Origin: an uncultured Victivallales bacterium
GTDB taxonomy: Bacteria > Verrucomicrobiota > Lentisphaeria > Oligosphaerales > JAFGRS01
DNA length: 7,686 bases
Direction of reading: 5' to 3'
NCBI GenBank assembly: GCA_903834675.1
Contig: CAILKC010000622.1
Coordinates: forward strand, 1 to 7,686
The notes under the pieces: generated by a model
Seen by the model: only the letters and a program-made list of their open reading frames with translations
What the model was told of the DNA's origin: nothing
The model's database searches: none
Shown: positions 1 to 7,540 of the stretch, piece by piece
Position numbering within the stretch: position 1 is the first letter of the stretch
Layout: every line of letters begins with the position of its first letter
Translations under genes and position numbers: made by a program

Positions 1-108
1 GTGCGTCGCCACAATGATAGCGTCAATGCTGGCTTTGTGGACGGGCACGGCGACCGGCTCGCCTCTGCCACACCCAGCTTGTTCACGCGTGCCTCCGACC
101 CGAACTGA
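1..108 (+). CDS. C-terminal fragment of a prepilin-like H-X9-DG protein (DUF1559-type), cut by the window edge
   Basis: Frame 1 is open from the first base to a TGA at 106-108, giving 35 residues with no start inside the window. It contains RHNDSVNAGFVDGH, in which a His is followed by nine residues and then Asp-Gly. This is the H-X9-DG signature found near the C-terminus of prepilin-like proteins that have an N-terminal methylation/type II secretion-like segment and are greatly expanded in planctomycetes and relatives. These proteins are thought to be pseudopilin-like envelope or secreted proteins, but their exact role is unknown. The tail after the motif (LASATPSLFTRASDPN) is short, as is usual. 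The N-terminal prepilin segment lies outside the window, so the family call rests on this motif alone. The gene converges on the glycosyltransferase unit. Confidence 0.68.
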   Translation: MRRHNDSVNAGFVDGHGDRLASATPSLFTRASDPN

Positions 109-123
109 CCTCAGAACCCCCGA

Positions 124-190
124 CGGGTCCTGCGGACGGCGGCTACCGCGAACCCGGCCCCGGCGGGTCCTTGGCATCGCGGGCTCCAGG
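124..190 (+). repeat. 67-bp direct repeat, copy 1
   Basis: This matches 284-350 without gaps at an offset of exactly 160 bp, differing at only four positions that I can see (130, 134, 177, 186). It contains a short hairpin, GCGG-CTA-CCGC. Similarity ends abruptly after position 190. It probably belongs to a dispersed intergenic repeat family, but only this pair is visible here. Confidence 0.85.
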
Positions 191-210
191 GTTAGACGCG
201 GTTCCCTTCC

Positions 211-255
211 GGTCCGCCCGGAACGTGGCGGACCGCCTGGAGGTCGGCGGTCCGC
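211..255. repeat. Three-arm inverted repeat with mutually exclusive hairpins
   Basis: Arm 1 is GGTCCGCC (211-218), arm 2 is GGCGGACC (227-234, extended to GCGGACCGCC at 228-237), and arm 3 is GGCGGTCCGC (246-255). Arm 2 can pair with arm 1 (8-bp stem, 8-nt loop) or with arm 3 (10-bp perfect stem, 8-nt loop), but not with both. No T-run follows. It sits between the two direct-repeat copies, so it is more likely part of a repeat element than a riboregulator. Confidence 0.6.
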
Positions 256-283
256 ACCGGCTCTGCCGGGGCTTCCGCCGTAT

Positions 284-350
284 CGGGTCTTGCCGACGGC
301 GGCTACCGCGAACCCGGCCCCGGCGGGTCCTTGGCAGCGCGGGCTTCAGG
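284..350 (+). repeat. 67-bp direct repeat, copy 2
   Basis: This is the second copy of the repeat at 124-190, in the same orientation, about 94% identical by eye and with no gaps. The 93 bp between the copies (191-283) are unrelated to the repeat and hold the alternative hairpin arms. Confidence 0.85.
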
Positions 351-389
351 CAACCACGTCGAGGATAGCGGCGATTTCTTCGCCGTTTC

Positions 390-1202
390 TCACGCCTCAC
401 CCCTCTTGGCGCGCCGGTTCAGCAGGCCGTAGATCAGGGTGATCTTGCGCATGGTGAGGTAATGCAGCCAGACGTGCGGCCACTTGCCGTAGCGGGCCGC
501 GATGGCCAATTCTTCGCGGAATTGTTGGGGGTAGCAGTTCTCACTAATGGAGCTGGGGTGGCGCCGGAAGCGGGCGAGGTAGCGACGGATCACGACCGGC
601 CTGGAGCGCGCGCCCATCTTCAGCCACAACTCATAGTCGAAACAGGCTTTCTGCGAGCCCTGAATGCCGCCGATCTCATTCCAGAGTTCATGCGTCCAGA
701 AGGTGGCTGGCTGGTTGATGTAGTTCTCGGTCAGCAGGAGGTTGCGGCTGTAGACCAACCCCAGCAGGTTCTTGTAGCCGGTGATGGCTTTGCGGATCGT
801 CTGGCCGTTCTCGTCGACGATGCAACAGCGGCCGTAGCACCAGGAGCGGCGGGGGTGTGCGGCCATGGCCGTCACGACCGTTTGCAGCGCTCCCGGCTCC
901 AGGAGGTCGTCCGCGTTCAGCCAGCCGCAGATCGTGCCGGTGGCCTGCTGCATGCCGGTGTTGATGGCCTGCCGTGGCGAGCCATCCCGGGCCGAGCAGA
1001 TCAGGCAACGGTCCTGGTAGGCCTTCAGGAGATCGAGGGTCCCGTCCGTGGAACCGCCGTCGCGGATGATGTACTCCAGCTCGAAATCGCCCTCCTGGCA
1101 GAGGACGCTCTCGACGGTCTCGCGGAGGAACCGCGCGCCATTCAGGACGGGCGTCACCACCGAGACCTTCACTGGTTTTTGGTCTTGCATGTAACGACTC
1201 AC
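390..1202 (-). CDS. Family 2 (GT2) glycosyltransferase
   Basis: A 270-residue cytoplasmic-type sugar transferase that would move a nucleotide-activated sugar onto a growing glycan. The N-terminal GT-A core shows [10 protein letters not shown] (residues 13-22), DGGSTDGT (48-55) and NADD (96-99, the DXD-like metal and nucleotide-sugar site). Further on are QPATFW (164-169) and FDYELWLKM (188-196). The pattern resembles the WfgS-like GT2 subgroup used in O-antigen or exopolysaccharide synthesis; donor and acceptor cannot be told. The chosen GTG start at 1202 overlaps the cysNC stop as GTGA, implying translational coupling. An internal ATG at 1190 (266 residues), with a weak GTGAG before it, is an equally plausible start. 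No transmembrane segment is obvious. It is the last gene of the cysQ-cysD-cysNC unit. Confidence 0.9.
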   Translation of the reverse strand: MSRYMQDQKPVKVSVVTPVLNGARFLRETVESVLCQEGDFELEYIIRDGGSTDGTLDLLKAYQDRCLICSARDGSPRQAINTGMQQATGTICGWLNADDLLEPGALQTVVTAMAAHPRRSWCYGRCCIVDENGQTIRKAITGYKNLLGLVYSRNLLLTENYINQPATFWTHELWNEIGGIQGSQKACFDYELWLKMGARSRPVVIRRYLARFRRHPSSISENCYPQQFREELAIAARYGKWPHVWLHYLTMRKITLIYGLLNRRAKRGEA

Positions 1203-3193
1203 GATCCAGGGGGCAGCACCAGCAGTTCGGCGATGGCCGCCGTGAGCCGCGCGGCGCTGTCGGCGGGTGAGAGGGTTGCCGTGTCGAGGACAAGCGCGGG
1301 TTCTTCGGGTGGCTCGTAGGGCGCCGAGATGCCGGTGAACTGCGGGATTTGGCCGGCCCGGGCTTTCCGGTACAGACCCTTAGGATCGCGTGACTCGCAC
1401 ACCGCCAGCGCCGTGTTGACATGGATCTCGAAGAAGCGTTCGCTGCCGACGATGGCGCGAGCTTGCGCCCGGTCCTCACGGTAGGGGGAGATGAAGGCGG
1501 TGATGACGATAACCCCGGCCTCGTTGAAGAGTCGGGCGACCTCGGCGATGCGCCGGATGTTCTCGGTGCGGTCTGTGGCGCTGAAGCCCAGGTCGCGGTT
1601 CAGGCCGTGCCGAAGGTTATCACCGTCGAGGACGTAGCACAGGTGGCCAGCCACGATGAGTTGCCGCTCCAGTTCGCGGGCGATGGTACTCTTGCCGGAG
1701 CCGCTCAGTCCGGTGAGCCAGACCGTGCCGCCGCGCTGGCGCAGCAGTGCCTGACGCTGAGCCGGGGGGACCAGCGAGTCTTCCTGGCTGATATTCTGGC
1801 TCACGGGCTGGCCGGCTTCGGCTTGGCGCCCGCGTTCGACGGCACGGTCGAGGATCATGCCGGCGGCGACGGTGATATTACTGAGGCGGTCGATGAGGAT
1901 GAAGGCCCCGGTCTGACGGTTACGGTTGTAGGGGTCGAAGGCGAGGGGCCGGTGCAAGGTCATATGCACCCGGGCGATGTCGTTGAGTTGCAGCGTCGGC
2001 CCGCTCTCATCCGGGGGCAGCTTGCGCATGGTGTTGACATCGACGCGGTAACGGATCTGGTTGAGGGCGCCGGGCAGGGTGTTGGTCGTGTGTTTGATCA
2101 GGAAGGCAGCGCCCTCGCGCACCGGCGTCTCGCTCATCCACACCAGCATCGCCTCAAACTCCGTGCCGCTGCGGGGAACGTTGTTGGCATGCACCAGCAT
2201 GTCACCGCGGGAGAGGTCGATCTCGTCGGCCAGGGTGACGGCCACCGCCATCGGAGGAAAAGCCCGTTCCAGGGGGCCCTCGAAATCGAGGATGGAGGTC
2301 ACCCGCGACAGTCGTTTCGAGGGCAGTGCCATGACCTCGTCTCCGACCCGGATGACGCCCGAGGCGACGGTGCCGGCAAAGCCGCGGAAATCCAGATTGG
2401 GCCGGATCACGAGCTGCACCGGAAAGCGCAGGTCGATGAGATTGCGGTCGGTGACGAGGTTGACGTTTTCGAGGTGGTGCAGCAGCGTCGGACCCTGATA
2501 CCAAGGCATCTGGACGCTGGCATTGACGACGTTGTCGCCGTGGAGGGCGCTCATGGGCAGGAAGTGGATATCGCTGAATTCCAGGCGCGCGACGACGTCG
2601 TTGTACTCGCGCCGGATCTGCTCGAACACCGCCGCCGACCAGCCCACCAAGTCCATCTTGTTGACCGCGACGACCACATGCCGGATGCCGAGAAGAGAGA
2701 CGATAAAGCTGTGCCGTTTGGTCTGGACCGTGACGCCGTTGCGGGCGTCGATGAGCACGATGGCCAGGTCACAGTTCGAGGCGCCGGTCGCCATGTTGCG
2801 GGTGTACTGCTCGTGGCCGGGGGTATCGGCGATGATGAACTTACGCTTGCTGGTGGAGAAGTAGCGGTAGGCCACATCGATGGTGATGCCCTGTTCGCGT
2901 TCGGCCTTGAGTCCATCGGTGAGCAGGGCGGGATCGAAGTCGGTGCCCGTGGTGCCATGCACGAGGGAGTCCTTCATGACGGCGGCAAGCTGGTCCTCGT
3001 AGATCATCTTGGTGTCGAAGAGGAGACGGCCGATGAGAGTGGACTTGCCGTCGTCGACGCTGCCGCAGGTGAGGAAGCGCAGCAGGTCCTTTTCCTCATG
3101 CTGGCGCAGGTAGGCGTCGACGTCCTGCTCGATGAGCTGGGCGTCGGGTACGGTCATCCGCGGCCGGGCCGCGCTGGGTGCGTCGTGTGCCAT
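1199..3193 (-). CDS. cysNC: Bifunctional sulfate adenylyltransferase large subunit / adenylylsulfate kinase (CysNC, NodQ-like)
   Basis: 664 residues in two enzymes. Residues 1-450 are the CysN GTPase subunit, which with CysD makes adenosine 5'-phosphosulfate (APS) from ATP and sulfate, driven by GTP hydrolysis. Visible motifs are the P-loop GSVDDGKS (44-51), DTPGH (123-127) and NKMD (178-181), followed by the EF-Tu-like beta-barrel domains. After a linker, residues 485-664 form APS kinase, which phosphorylates APS to PAPS: P-loop GLSGSGKST (495-503), DGDN (523-526), ISPYREDR (568-575) and [10 protein letters not shown] (603-612). Length and order fit fused CysNC/NodQ proteins, and all key motifs are intact. 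The start at 3193 is supported by GGAGAGGG at 3207-3200, six bases upstream. It lies 53 bp after cysD, and its TGA overlaps the glycosyltransferase start. Confidence 0.97.
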   Translation of the reverse strand: MAHDAPSAARPRMTVPDAQLIEQDVDAYLRQHEEKDLLRFLTCGSVDDGKSTLIGRLLFDTKMIYEDQLAAVMKDSLVHGTTGTDFDPALLTDGLKAEREQGITIDVAYRYFSTSKRKFIIADTPGHEQYTRNMATGASNCDLAIVLIDARNGVTVQTKRHSFIVSLLGIRHVVVAVNKMDLVGWSAAVFEQIRREYNDVVARLEFSDIHFLPMSALHGDNVVNASVQMPWYQGPTLLHHLENVNLVTDRNLIDLRFPVQLVIRPNLDFRGFAGTVASGVIRVGDEVMALPSKRLSRVTSILDFEGPLERAFPPMAVAVTLADEIDLSRGDMLVHANNVPRSGTEFEAMLVWMSETPVREGAAFLIKHTTNTLPGALNQIRYRVDVNTMRKLPPDESGPTLQLNDIARVHMTLHRPLAFDPYNRNRQTGAFILIDRLSNITVAAGMILDRAVERGRQAEAGQPVSQNISQEDSLVPPAQRQALLRQRGGTVWLTGLSGSGKSTIARELERQLIVAGHLCYVLDGDNLRHGLNRDLGFSATDRTENIRRIAEVARLFNEAGVIVITAFISPYREDRAQARAIVGSERFFEIHVNTALAVCESRDPKGLYRKARAGQIPQFTGISAPYEPPEEPALVLDTATLSPADSAARLTAAIAELLVLPPGS

Positions 3194-3199
3194 CGTCTA

Positions 3200-3207
3200 C
3201 CCTCTCC
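3200..3207 (-). promoter_or_regulatory. Ribosome binding site of cysNC
   Basis: GGAGAGGG on the minus strand, six bases before the ATG at 3193. It fixes the start of cysNC and is the best Shine-Dalgarno sequence in the four-gene unit, consistent with this gene being separated from its neighbour rather than overlapping it. Confidence 0.75.
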
Positions 3208-3246
3208 GCGACCACAGGCCGGAGGCGCTGGTCGCCCCGCCGGACC

Positions 3247-4163
3247 TCAGAAGTAGCCGTCCTTCTTCTTCTCCTCCATCGACGCCGCGCCGTCGAAGTC
3301 GATGACCCGACCCTGGCGTTCCGAGGTAGTGGCCAGCAGCATCTCCTGCACGATCTGCGACAGCGTCTCGGCGGCGGACTCGATGGCCCCGGTCAGCGGG
3401 TAACAGCCCAGGGTGCGGAAGCGTACCTGCCGCAGTTGCGGTCGTTCGCCGGGGCGTAGCGGCAGCCGTTCGTCGTCCACCAGGATCAGCACGCCGTCGC
3501 GTTCGACGACCGGACGTTCTTTGGCGAAGTACAGCGGCACGATAGGGATGTGCTCGCGCTGGATGTACAGCCACACATCCAGCTCGGTCCAGTTGGAGAG
3601 CGGGAAGACGCGGATGCTCTCGCCCTTCCTGATCTTGGTGTTGTACAGGTTCCACAGTTCCGGACGCTGGTTCTTTGGGTCCCACTGGTGGAAGCGGTTG
3701 CGGAAGCTGAAGACGCGCTCCTTGGCACGCGACTTCTCCTCGTCGCGCCGGGCGCCGCCAAAAGCGGCATCGAAGCCGTAGTGATCCAGGGCCTGCTTGA
3801 GGGCCTCGGTCTTCATGATCTGAGTGTGCTTCTCGCTGCCGTGGTCGATGGGGTTGATGTTCTGGGCGACGCCCTCCGGGTTGCACCAGACCAGGAGACG
3901 GAAGCCGACCTCGCGCGCCATGCGGTCGCGGAACTCGATCATTTCGCGGAACTTCCAGCGCGTGTCGATGTGCATAAGAGGGAAGGGGATCGGTCCCGGG
4001 CCGAAAGCCTTCTGGGCCAGGCGCAGCATGACCGACGAATCTTTGCCGATGGAGTAGAGCATCACCGGATTGGCGAACTCCGCCGCCACTTCGCGGATAA
4101 TGTGGATGCTCTCGGCTTCGAGCTGTTTCAGGTGTGACAGGCTGTAGCGTTCCATGGTCCCCA

Positions 4164-4164
<1 letters not shown>
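3247..4164 (-). CDS. cysD: Sulfate adenylyltransferase subunit 2 (CysD)
   Basis: 305 residues, close to the usual length of about 300. CysD is the catalytic ATP-pyrophosphatase-type subunit that joins sulfate to the AMP of ATP, working with the CysN GTPase. Seen here are the PP-loop SIGKDSS (38-44), HIDTRWKF (65-72), the [15 protein letters not shown] stretch (136-150), [12 protein letters not shown] (187-198) and the characteristic C-terminal tail [11 protein letters not shown]. The open frame extends upstream to 4323, but that extension reads as GC-rich shadow inside cysQ. I start at the ATG at 4164, whose first bases overlap the cysQ stop as TGATG; an ATG three codons later (4155) is also possible. 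No strong ribosome binding site is visible, so coupling to cysQ translation is likely. Confidence 0.97.
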
Positions 4165-5018
<854 letters not shown>

Positions 5019-5086
5019 GAGGGCAGGCCGACACCTTTCCAGAGTCTCTTGAACAGAGTCCCCAAACTAGCTATGTTGCGGGCGCT

Positions 5087-5115
5087 AATGTAGGCTCGGA
5101 CCGGTGCCCCTGCAA
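5087..5115 (-). promoter_or_regulatory. Weak candidate promoter for the cysQ-cysD-cysNC-GT unit
   Basis: On the minus strand TTGCAG (5115-5110) and TACATT (5092-5087) are separated by 17 bases. The match is 3 of 6 at -35 and 4 of 6 at -10, so it could be chance. Placement is sensible: it would give a leader of about 60 bases before cysQ and lies between the repeat at 5155-5275 and the gene. Confidence 0.25.
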
Positions 5116-5154
5116 CCGGCCAAGAACCCGGCGGAACAAGGCCTCGGAAGCGCC

Positions 5155-5275
5155 AAAAAAGCGATCTGTGCAATAAGGAAGTCTGTCTGGAGCGCTGAAG
5201 GCGCGCCGCAATACCAGCCCAAGGCAACGCCCTGGGAATAGGACGGTTATAGGTTTGAGCCCTGTAGGGGCGAGC
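5155..5275 (+). repeat. Palindromic repeat unit R0 (diverged copy)
   Basis: This shares the order of modules seen in the unit at 7541-7671: an A-run, TGTGCAATAAGGA, a CGCTGAAGGCGC-type hairpin, CAACGCCCTGGG, then TTGAGCCCTGTAGGGGCG. Sequence between these modules has diverged. It faces the unit at 5300-5421, so the two form an inverted pair, like a BIME made of REP elements. Placement in a REP-like family is inference. Confidence 0.65.
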
Positions 5276-5299
5276 TATCTGCCCTACATTTACGCCGAC

Positions 5300-5421
5300 G
5301 TCGCATGGTCCGCCCCTTCAGGGCTCAATCTTCGCTGTGGACGGGTACCCAGGGCGTTGCCCTGGGCGCCCGAAACGCCCCTTTGGGGCTGAATACCTCG
5401 GCCCATCCTTATTGCACAGGT
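5300..5421 (-). repeat. Palindromic repeat unit R1, near-identical inverted copy of R2
   Basis: All 122 bases align without gaps to the reverse complement of 7550-7671; I see only two differences (near 5382 and 5398). It contains three hairpins: GCCC-CTTCA-GGGC (5313-5324 region), CCCAGGGC-GTT-GCCCTGGG (5348-5366, perfect 8-bp stem) and GCCCC-TTT-GGGGC (5377-5389). It lies upstream of the tandem kinase-like gene. No transposase is nearby, so this is a repeat unit rather than an insertion sequence. Confidence 0.92.
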
Positions 5422-5423
5422 TG

Positions 5424-5476
5424 CAAAAAAGGGCGACTGGGCAATAGGGGGGCGCTGAATACCTCGGCCCATCCCC
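5424..5476. repeat. Scrambled partial repeat unit next to R1
   Basis: Bases 5425-5448 (A-run, GGGCGACTGGGCAATAGG) resemble the start of the R2 unit in forward orientation. Bases 5452-5476 (GGCGCTGAATACCTCGGCCC and on) repeat 5387-5410 of R1 in reverse orientation, 65 bp apart. The piece thus combines a forward end with a reverse end and lacks the central hairpins, suggesting internal deletion or rearrangement between units. Confidence 0.6.
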
Positions 5477-5510
5477 ATGGCAGAGGTCGAGCTTTGTCAC
5501 GGTTGATTGC

Positions 5511-7013
5511 ATGATGCCACTCCCACTTCAGGCACCGGAGCAGTTCCGCTGGCACTTCGCGCCGACGGCGTCGGAGGCGCTGCGCCAGTTCCTGACCGAG
5601 GGGCGCTGGGCGGTTGCCGCGGAGGTGCTGAAGCAGAACCGTCGGCGCACGGTCTACCGCGTGCCCGGCCCGCTGGGGCTGATCATCAAGCACGACCGGC
5701 CGCCACGTTTCGTCGACTGGGTCAAGGCCGCCTGGCGGCATCCCGGGCAGCGGGAGTACGAGGCGGGAATGTTGGCGCTGGAACGGGGACTGCCCGCGCC
5801 GCCGCCAGTAGGGTTCGCCCGGCGGGGCGCCGAGACGCTTTTCGCGGCGGTCGAACTGGCCGGTTGCGAGGATCTTCGGCAGGCGTGGCGGCGGGCGCAG
5901 GCAGACCGTGTCTGGCGCGGGCGGTTACTGTCCGCGCTGGCCGTCTTTGCCCGCACTTTTGTGGCCGCACGGGTAAGGCATCCCGACCTGCATTCGGGCA
6001 ATCTACTGGTGCGTGACCAAGGCGGGGCGGTGGAGTGTTTCCTGATTGATCTGGTAGGCGCCCGGCCGTTGCCTGCCGGGGCCCGGTTCGCCCCGTGGGA
6101 GGCGCTGGGCTGGATCACGCAGTTGGCGCCGTCCATCGAGCTGCGGGAAGTCTGCCGGCTGCTGGCGGCCGGCGGAGAGTTACCGGGGGCTGCCGAGCCC
6201 CTGGCGCTCTGGTGGGCGTTTCTGCGCCGCGCCGGACACGATACGGCCCGGCGCTGGCCCGGCCGGCGGGCTCGACTGCTGCGGTCCAGCAGCCTGTGCG
6301 AGGCCGTGGCCGCCGCCGAAGGGCGCTGGCGGCTGTCGCCGCCTTTTCCCCTCCAGACGGCACAGGAGGCGTTGCGTCTGCACGAAGCGAACGTCGCGGC
6401 AGAGCGCCTGTTGAAGCGCGACCGCAAGCGGCGCCTCTCGCGGGTGTTGGTTGATGGGCGTCCTTTCGTGGTCAAGGAATTTCTGGCGCCGGGATGGGGG
6501 GTGTGGCGGGCTGACCGCCGCAGTTGGTTGAACCACTACCGCCTCGGCCCGGAGGTTTTTCGCGTCTGCCGCTGCCATGCTTGGTTGCAGGGGCGGCGCC
6601 GGGGCGTCTTGATCCTCGAAGACGTGGGTGCGAGCAACCTCCACGAGGCGGCGCGCACGGCGGATGCGGCAAGCCGCCGGAACCTGCTGGCGGCAGCCGT
6701 GCGACTGATCGCGGCCTTGCACACGGCGGGCACCGTCCCGCGGGACATGAAGGCCACCAACATCGTCGCCTGTGCTCCTGGTGCGGCGCGTGGCCCAGTC
6801 TGCCTGGTCGATGCCGATGCGATACGCTTTGACGTCGAGGTGAGCCTGGCTGACCGCGCTGACAACCTCCGGCAGTTCCTGGAGAATCTGCCCGCGGAGG
6901 TCACCCTCCGGGAGAGACTGCGGGTAGGGGTCGTCTACCGCCTGGCGGCGGGCGTGTGCCGGGCTGACCTGCGGCGGCTGCTGGGCTGTCTCAGCCCCTT
7001 GGCGCCAAGCTAG
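5511..7013 (+). CDS. Tandem lipopolysaccharide-kinase-like (Kdo/WaaP family) protein with two kinase-fold domains
   Basis: 500 residues, about twice the length of a single WaaP/KdkA-type sugar kinase, with two kinase-like modules. Domain 1 (about 35-200) has LIIK (Lys60), a candidate helix-C Glu83 in REYEAG, the catalytic loop HPDLHSGN (157-164; Asp159, Asn164) and LID (Asp180, metal site). Domain 2 (about 295-500) has VVKEF (Lys322), the hinge-like ILED (368-371), PRDMKATN (410-417; Asp412, Lys414, Asn417) and LVDADAIRF (Asp434), but the usual catalytic-loop His is Pro410. The domain starts resemble each other (LKQNRRRTVYRV and LKRDRKRRLSRV), suggesting duplication. WaaP and KdkA phosphorylate heptose or Kdo in lipopolysaccharide core; the substrate here is unknown, and other small-molecule kinase roles are possible. 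ATGATG begins at 5511; no Shine-Dalgarno sequence is evident. The gene converges on the small gene at 7010-7375. Confidence 0.85.
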   Translation: MMPLPLQAPEQFRWHFAPTASEALRQFLTEGRWAVAAEVLKQNRRRTVYRVPGPLGLIIKHDRPPRFVDWVKAAWRHPGQREYEAGMLALERGLPAPPPVGFARRGAETLFAAVELAGCEDLRQAWRRAQADRVWRGRLLSALAVFARTFVAARVRHPDLHSGNLLVRDQGGAVECFLIDLVGARPLPAGARFAPWEALGWITQLAPSIELREVCRLLAAGGELPGAAEPLALWWAFLRRAGHDTARRWPGRRARLLRSSSLCEAVAAAEGRWRLSPPFPLQTAQEALRLHEANVAAERLLKRDRKRRLSRVLVDGRPFVVKEFLAPGWGVWRADRRSWLNHYRLGPEVFRVCRCHAWLQGRRRGVLILEDVGASNLHEAARTADAASRRNLLAAAVRLIAALHTAGTVPRDMKATNIVACAPGAARGPVCLVDADAIRFDVEVSLADRADNLRQFLENLPAEVTLRERLRVGVVYRLAAGVCRADLRRLLGCLSPLAPS

Positions 7014-7375
7014 CCTTCGGGAGGAACTGCCGTGACCGGCGAACCCGGCAGGCCGTCGGCGGACGGGAGACCACTGGACGTCGCTTGCCTGAAGCTGGCT
7101 ACGGCCCAGAAGCGGTTCAGGTCGTCAACCAGGGCGGAGACACGACAGAGCTCGCGGCCGGTACAACGCTTTTGGCAGAAATCCTGCCGAAATTCGGCGG
7201 CGACCCGGTCCGCGTGGTTCCTGGTGAAATCGGCCTCCGCTACGTGGTGCCCGACATCATACCCGGCCCTCTGGCTGAGATACCATTTGTTCTCGTCGAT
7301 ACAGCGCCGCAAGAGCTCAACCTGCGCTTGTGCGAACTGGACCCAGAAAAGGCAAGCGTCCTGGTGTTCGCTCAT
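7010..7375 (-). CDS. Small conserved-looking protein of unknown function with a C-X3-C-X5-C cluster
   Basis: 121 residues, soluble, with no signal peptide or membrane segment. I know no function for it. The first 95 residues look like real protein: an amphipathic N-terminus (FWVQFAQAQVELLRRCIDE, 10-28), the motif NKWYLSQRAGYDVG (29-42), ADFTRNHADRVAAEFRQDFC (48-67) and a cysteine cluster at Cys67, Cys71 and Cys77, plus Cys8 and Cys25. The last 25 residues are low-complexity (Pro, Gly, Ser). Cysteine spacing could suit metal binding, but only three cysteines are clustered. The ATG at 7375 is preferred over an upstream start at 7447 because AAGGTGAGG lies six bases before it and a good promoter lies upstream. 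Its stop shares CTAG (7010-7013) with the tandem kinase-like gene on the other strand. Confidence 0.75.
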   Translation of the reverse strand: MSEHQDACLFWVQFAQAQVELLRRCIDENKWYLSQRAGYDVGHHVAEADFTRNHADRVAAEFRQDFCQKRCTGRELCRVSALVDDLNRFWAVASFRQATSSGLPSADGLPGSPVTAVPPEG

Positions 7376-7458
7376 CAACGGCCTCACCTTGCGCAAGCTG
7401 CACCCAAAGCGCCAAGCCGGGAGAATCAGGGAGACCCGGGAAGGCATTACCGGGCTTC

Positions 7459-7486
7459 ATTCTACGGGCGCAACCAGCGTTTTCAA
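7459..7486 (-). promoter_or_regulatory. Candidate sigma70-type promoter for the small gene at 7375-7010
   Basis: On the minus strand TTGAAA (7486-7481) and TAGAAT (7464-7459) are separated by 16 bases. That is 4 of 6 at -35 and 5 of 6 at -10, against a GC-rich background. Transcription would start near 7452, giving a leader of roughly 75 bases to the ATG at 7375. This is the best promoter-like sequence in the window. Confidence 0.45.
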
Positions 7487-7540
7487 CTCCGAAAACAGGA
7501 TAATCCCTGAGAAGCGGTGAAGAAATGCAGCCCCCCGCGA

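Larger units (their letters stand above)
109..389. other. Non-coding interval between convergent genes, filled by repeats and hairpins
   Basis: This interval lies between the stop of the H-X9-DG fragment and the stop of the glycosyltransferase. Open frames here read as arginine- and proline-rich translations of GC-rich repeats, with no recognisable domain, so I call no gene. It holds two copies of a 67-bp direct repeat and, between them, several complementary arms. A small hairpin (CGGCGA-TTTCT-TCGCCG, 369-385) lies just beyond the glycosyltransferase stop. It has no T-run on the minus strand and is not a convincing intrinsic terminator. Confidence 0.6.
5019..5510. other. Non-coding divergent intergenic region with repeat elements
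   Basis: This is the 492-bp region between the divergent starts of cysQ and the tandem kinase-like gene. Open frames here are translations of palindromic repeats and are not called. From left to right it holds a unique stretch with a weak cysQ promoter candidate (5019-5150), a diverged repeat unit (5155-5275), a well-conserved unit in the opposite orientation (5300-5421), and a scrambled partial unit (5424-5476) ending 34 bases before the kinase-like gene. No tRNA or other structured RNA gene was recognised. Confidence 0.65.

Noticed and set aside
124..350. The direct repeats as a CRISPR array.
   Set aside because: There are only two copies, 67 bp long with 93 bp between, differing at four sites, with no cas genes; this does not fit array geometry.
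369..385. A 6-bp hairpin just after the glycosyltransferase stop as an intrinsic terminator.
   Set aside because: The stem is short and no T-run follows on the minus strand; on the plus strand only TTTCT follows.
14..442. A 142-codon plus-strand open frame, and a minus-strand one at 143-400, across the left intergenic region.
   Set aside because: Both are Arg- and Pro-rich translations of the 67-bp direct repeats, and the plus-strand one runs into the glycosyltransferase end. Frame 1 gives a much better protein end at 1-108.
1421..3256. A 611-codon open frame on the plus strand opposite cysNC.
   Set aside because: It is a mirror frame of cysNC, whose protein motifs are complete. The plus-strand translation is Asp-, Gly- and Val-rich without any domain, a usual effect of high GC at third codon positions.
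5290..5514. Short open frames on both strands over the repeat units at 5290-5514, and a similar one at 7457-7666.
   Set aside because: They arise from the same palindromic repeat and give near-identical peptides in both places; such repeat translations are known annotation artefacts.
7032..7520. Two plus-strand open frames (7032-7520 and 7085-7510) opposite the small cysteine-containing gene.
   Set aside because: Neither has a recognisable motif. The minus-strand frame has a ribosome binding site, a promoter and a better amino-acid composition.
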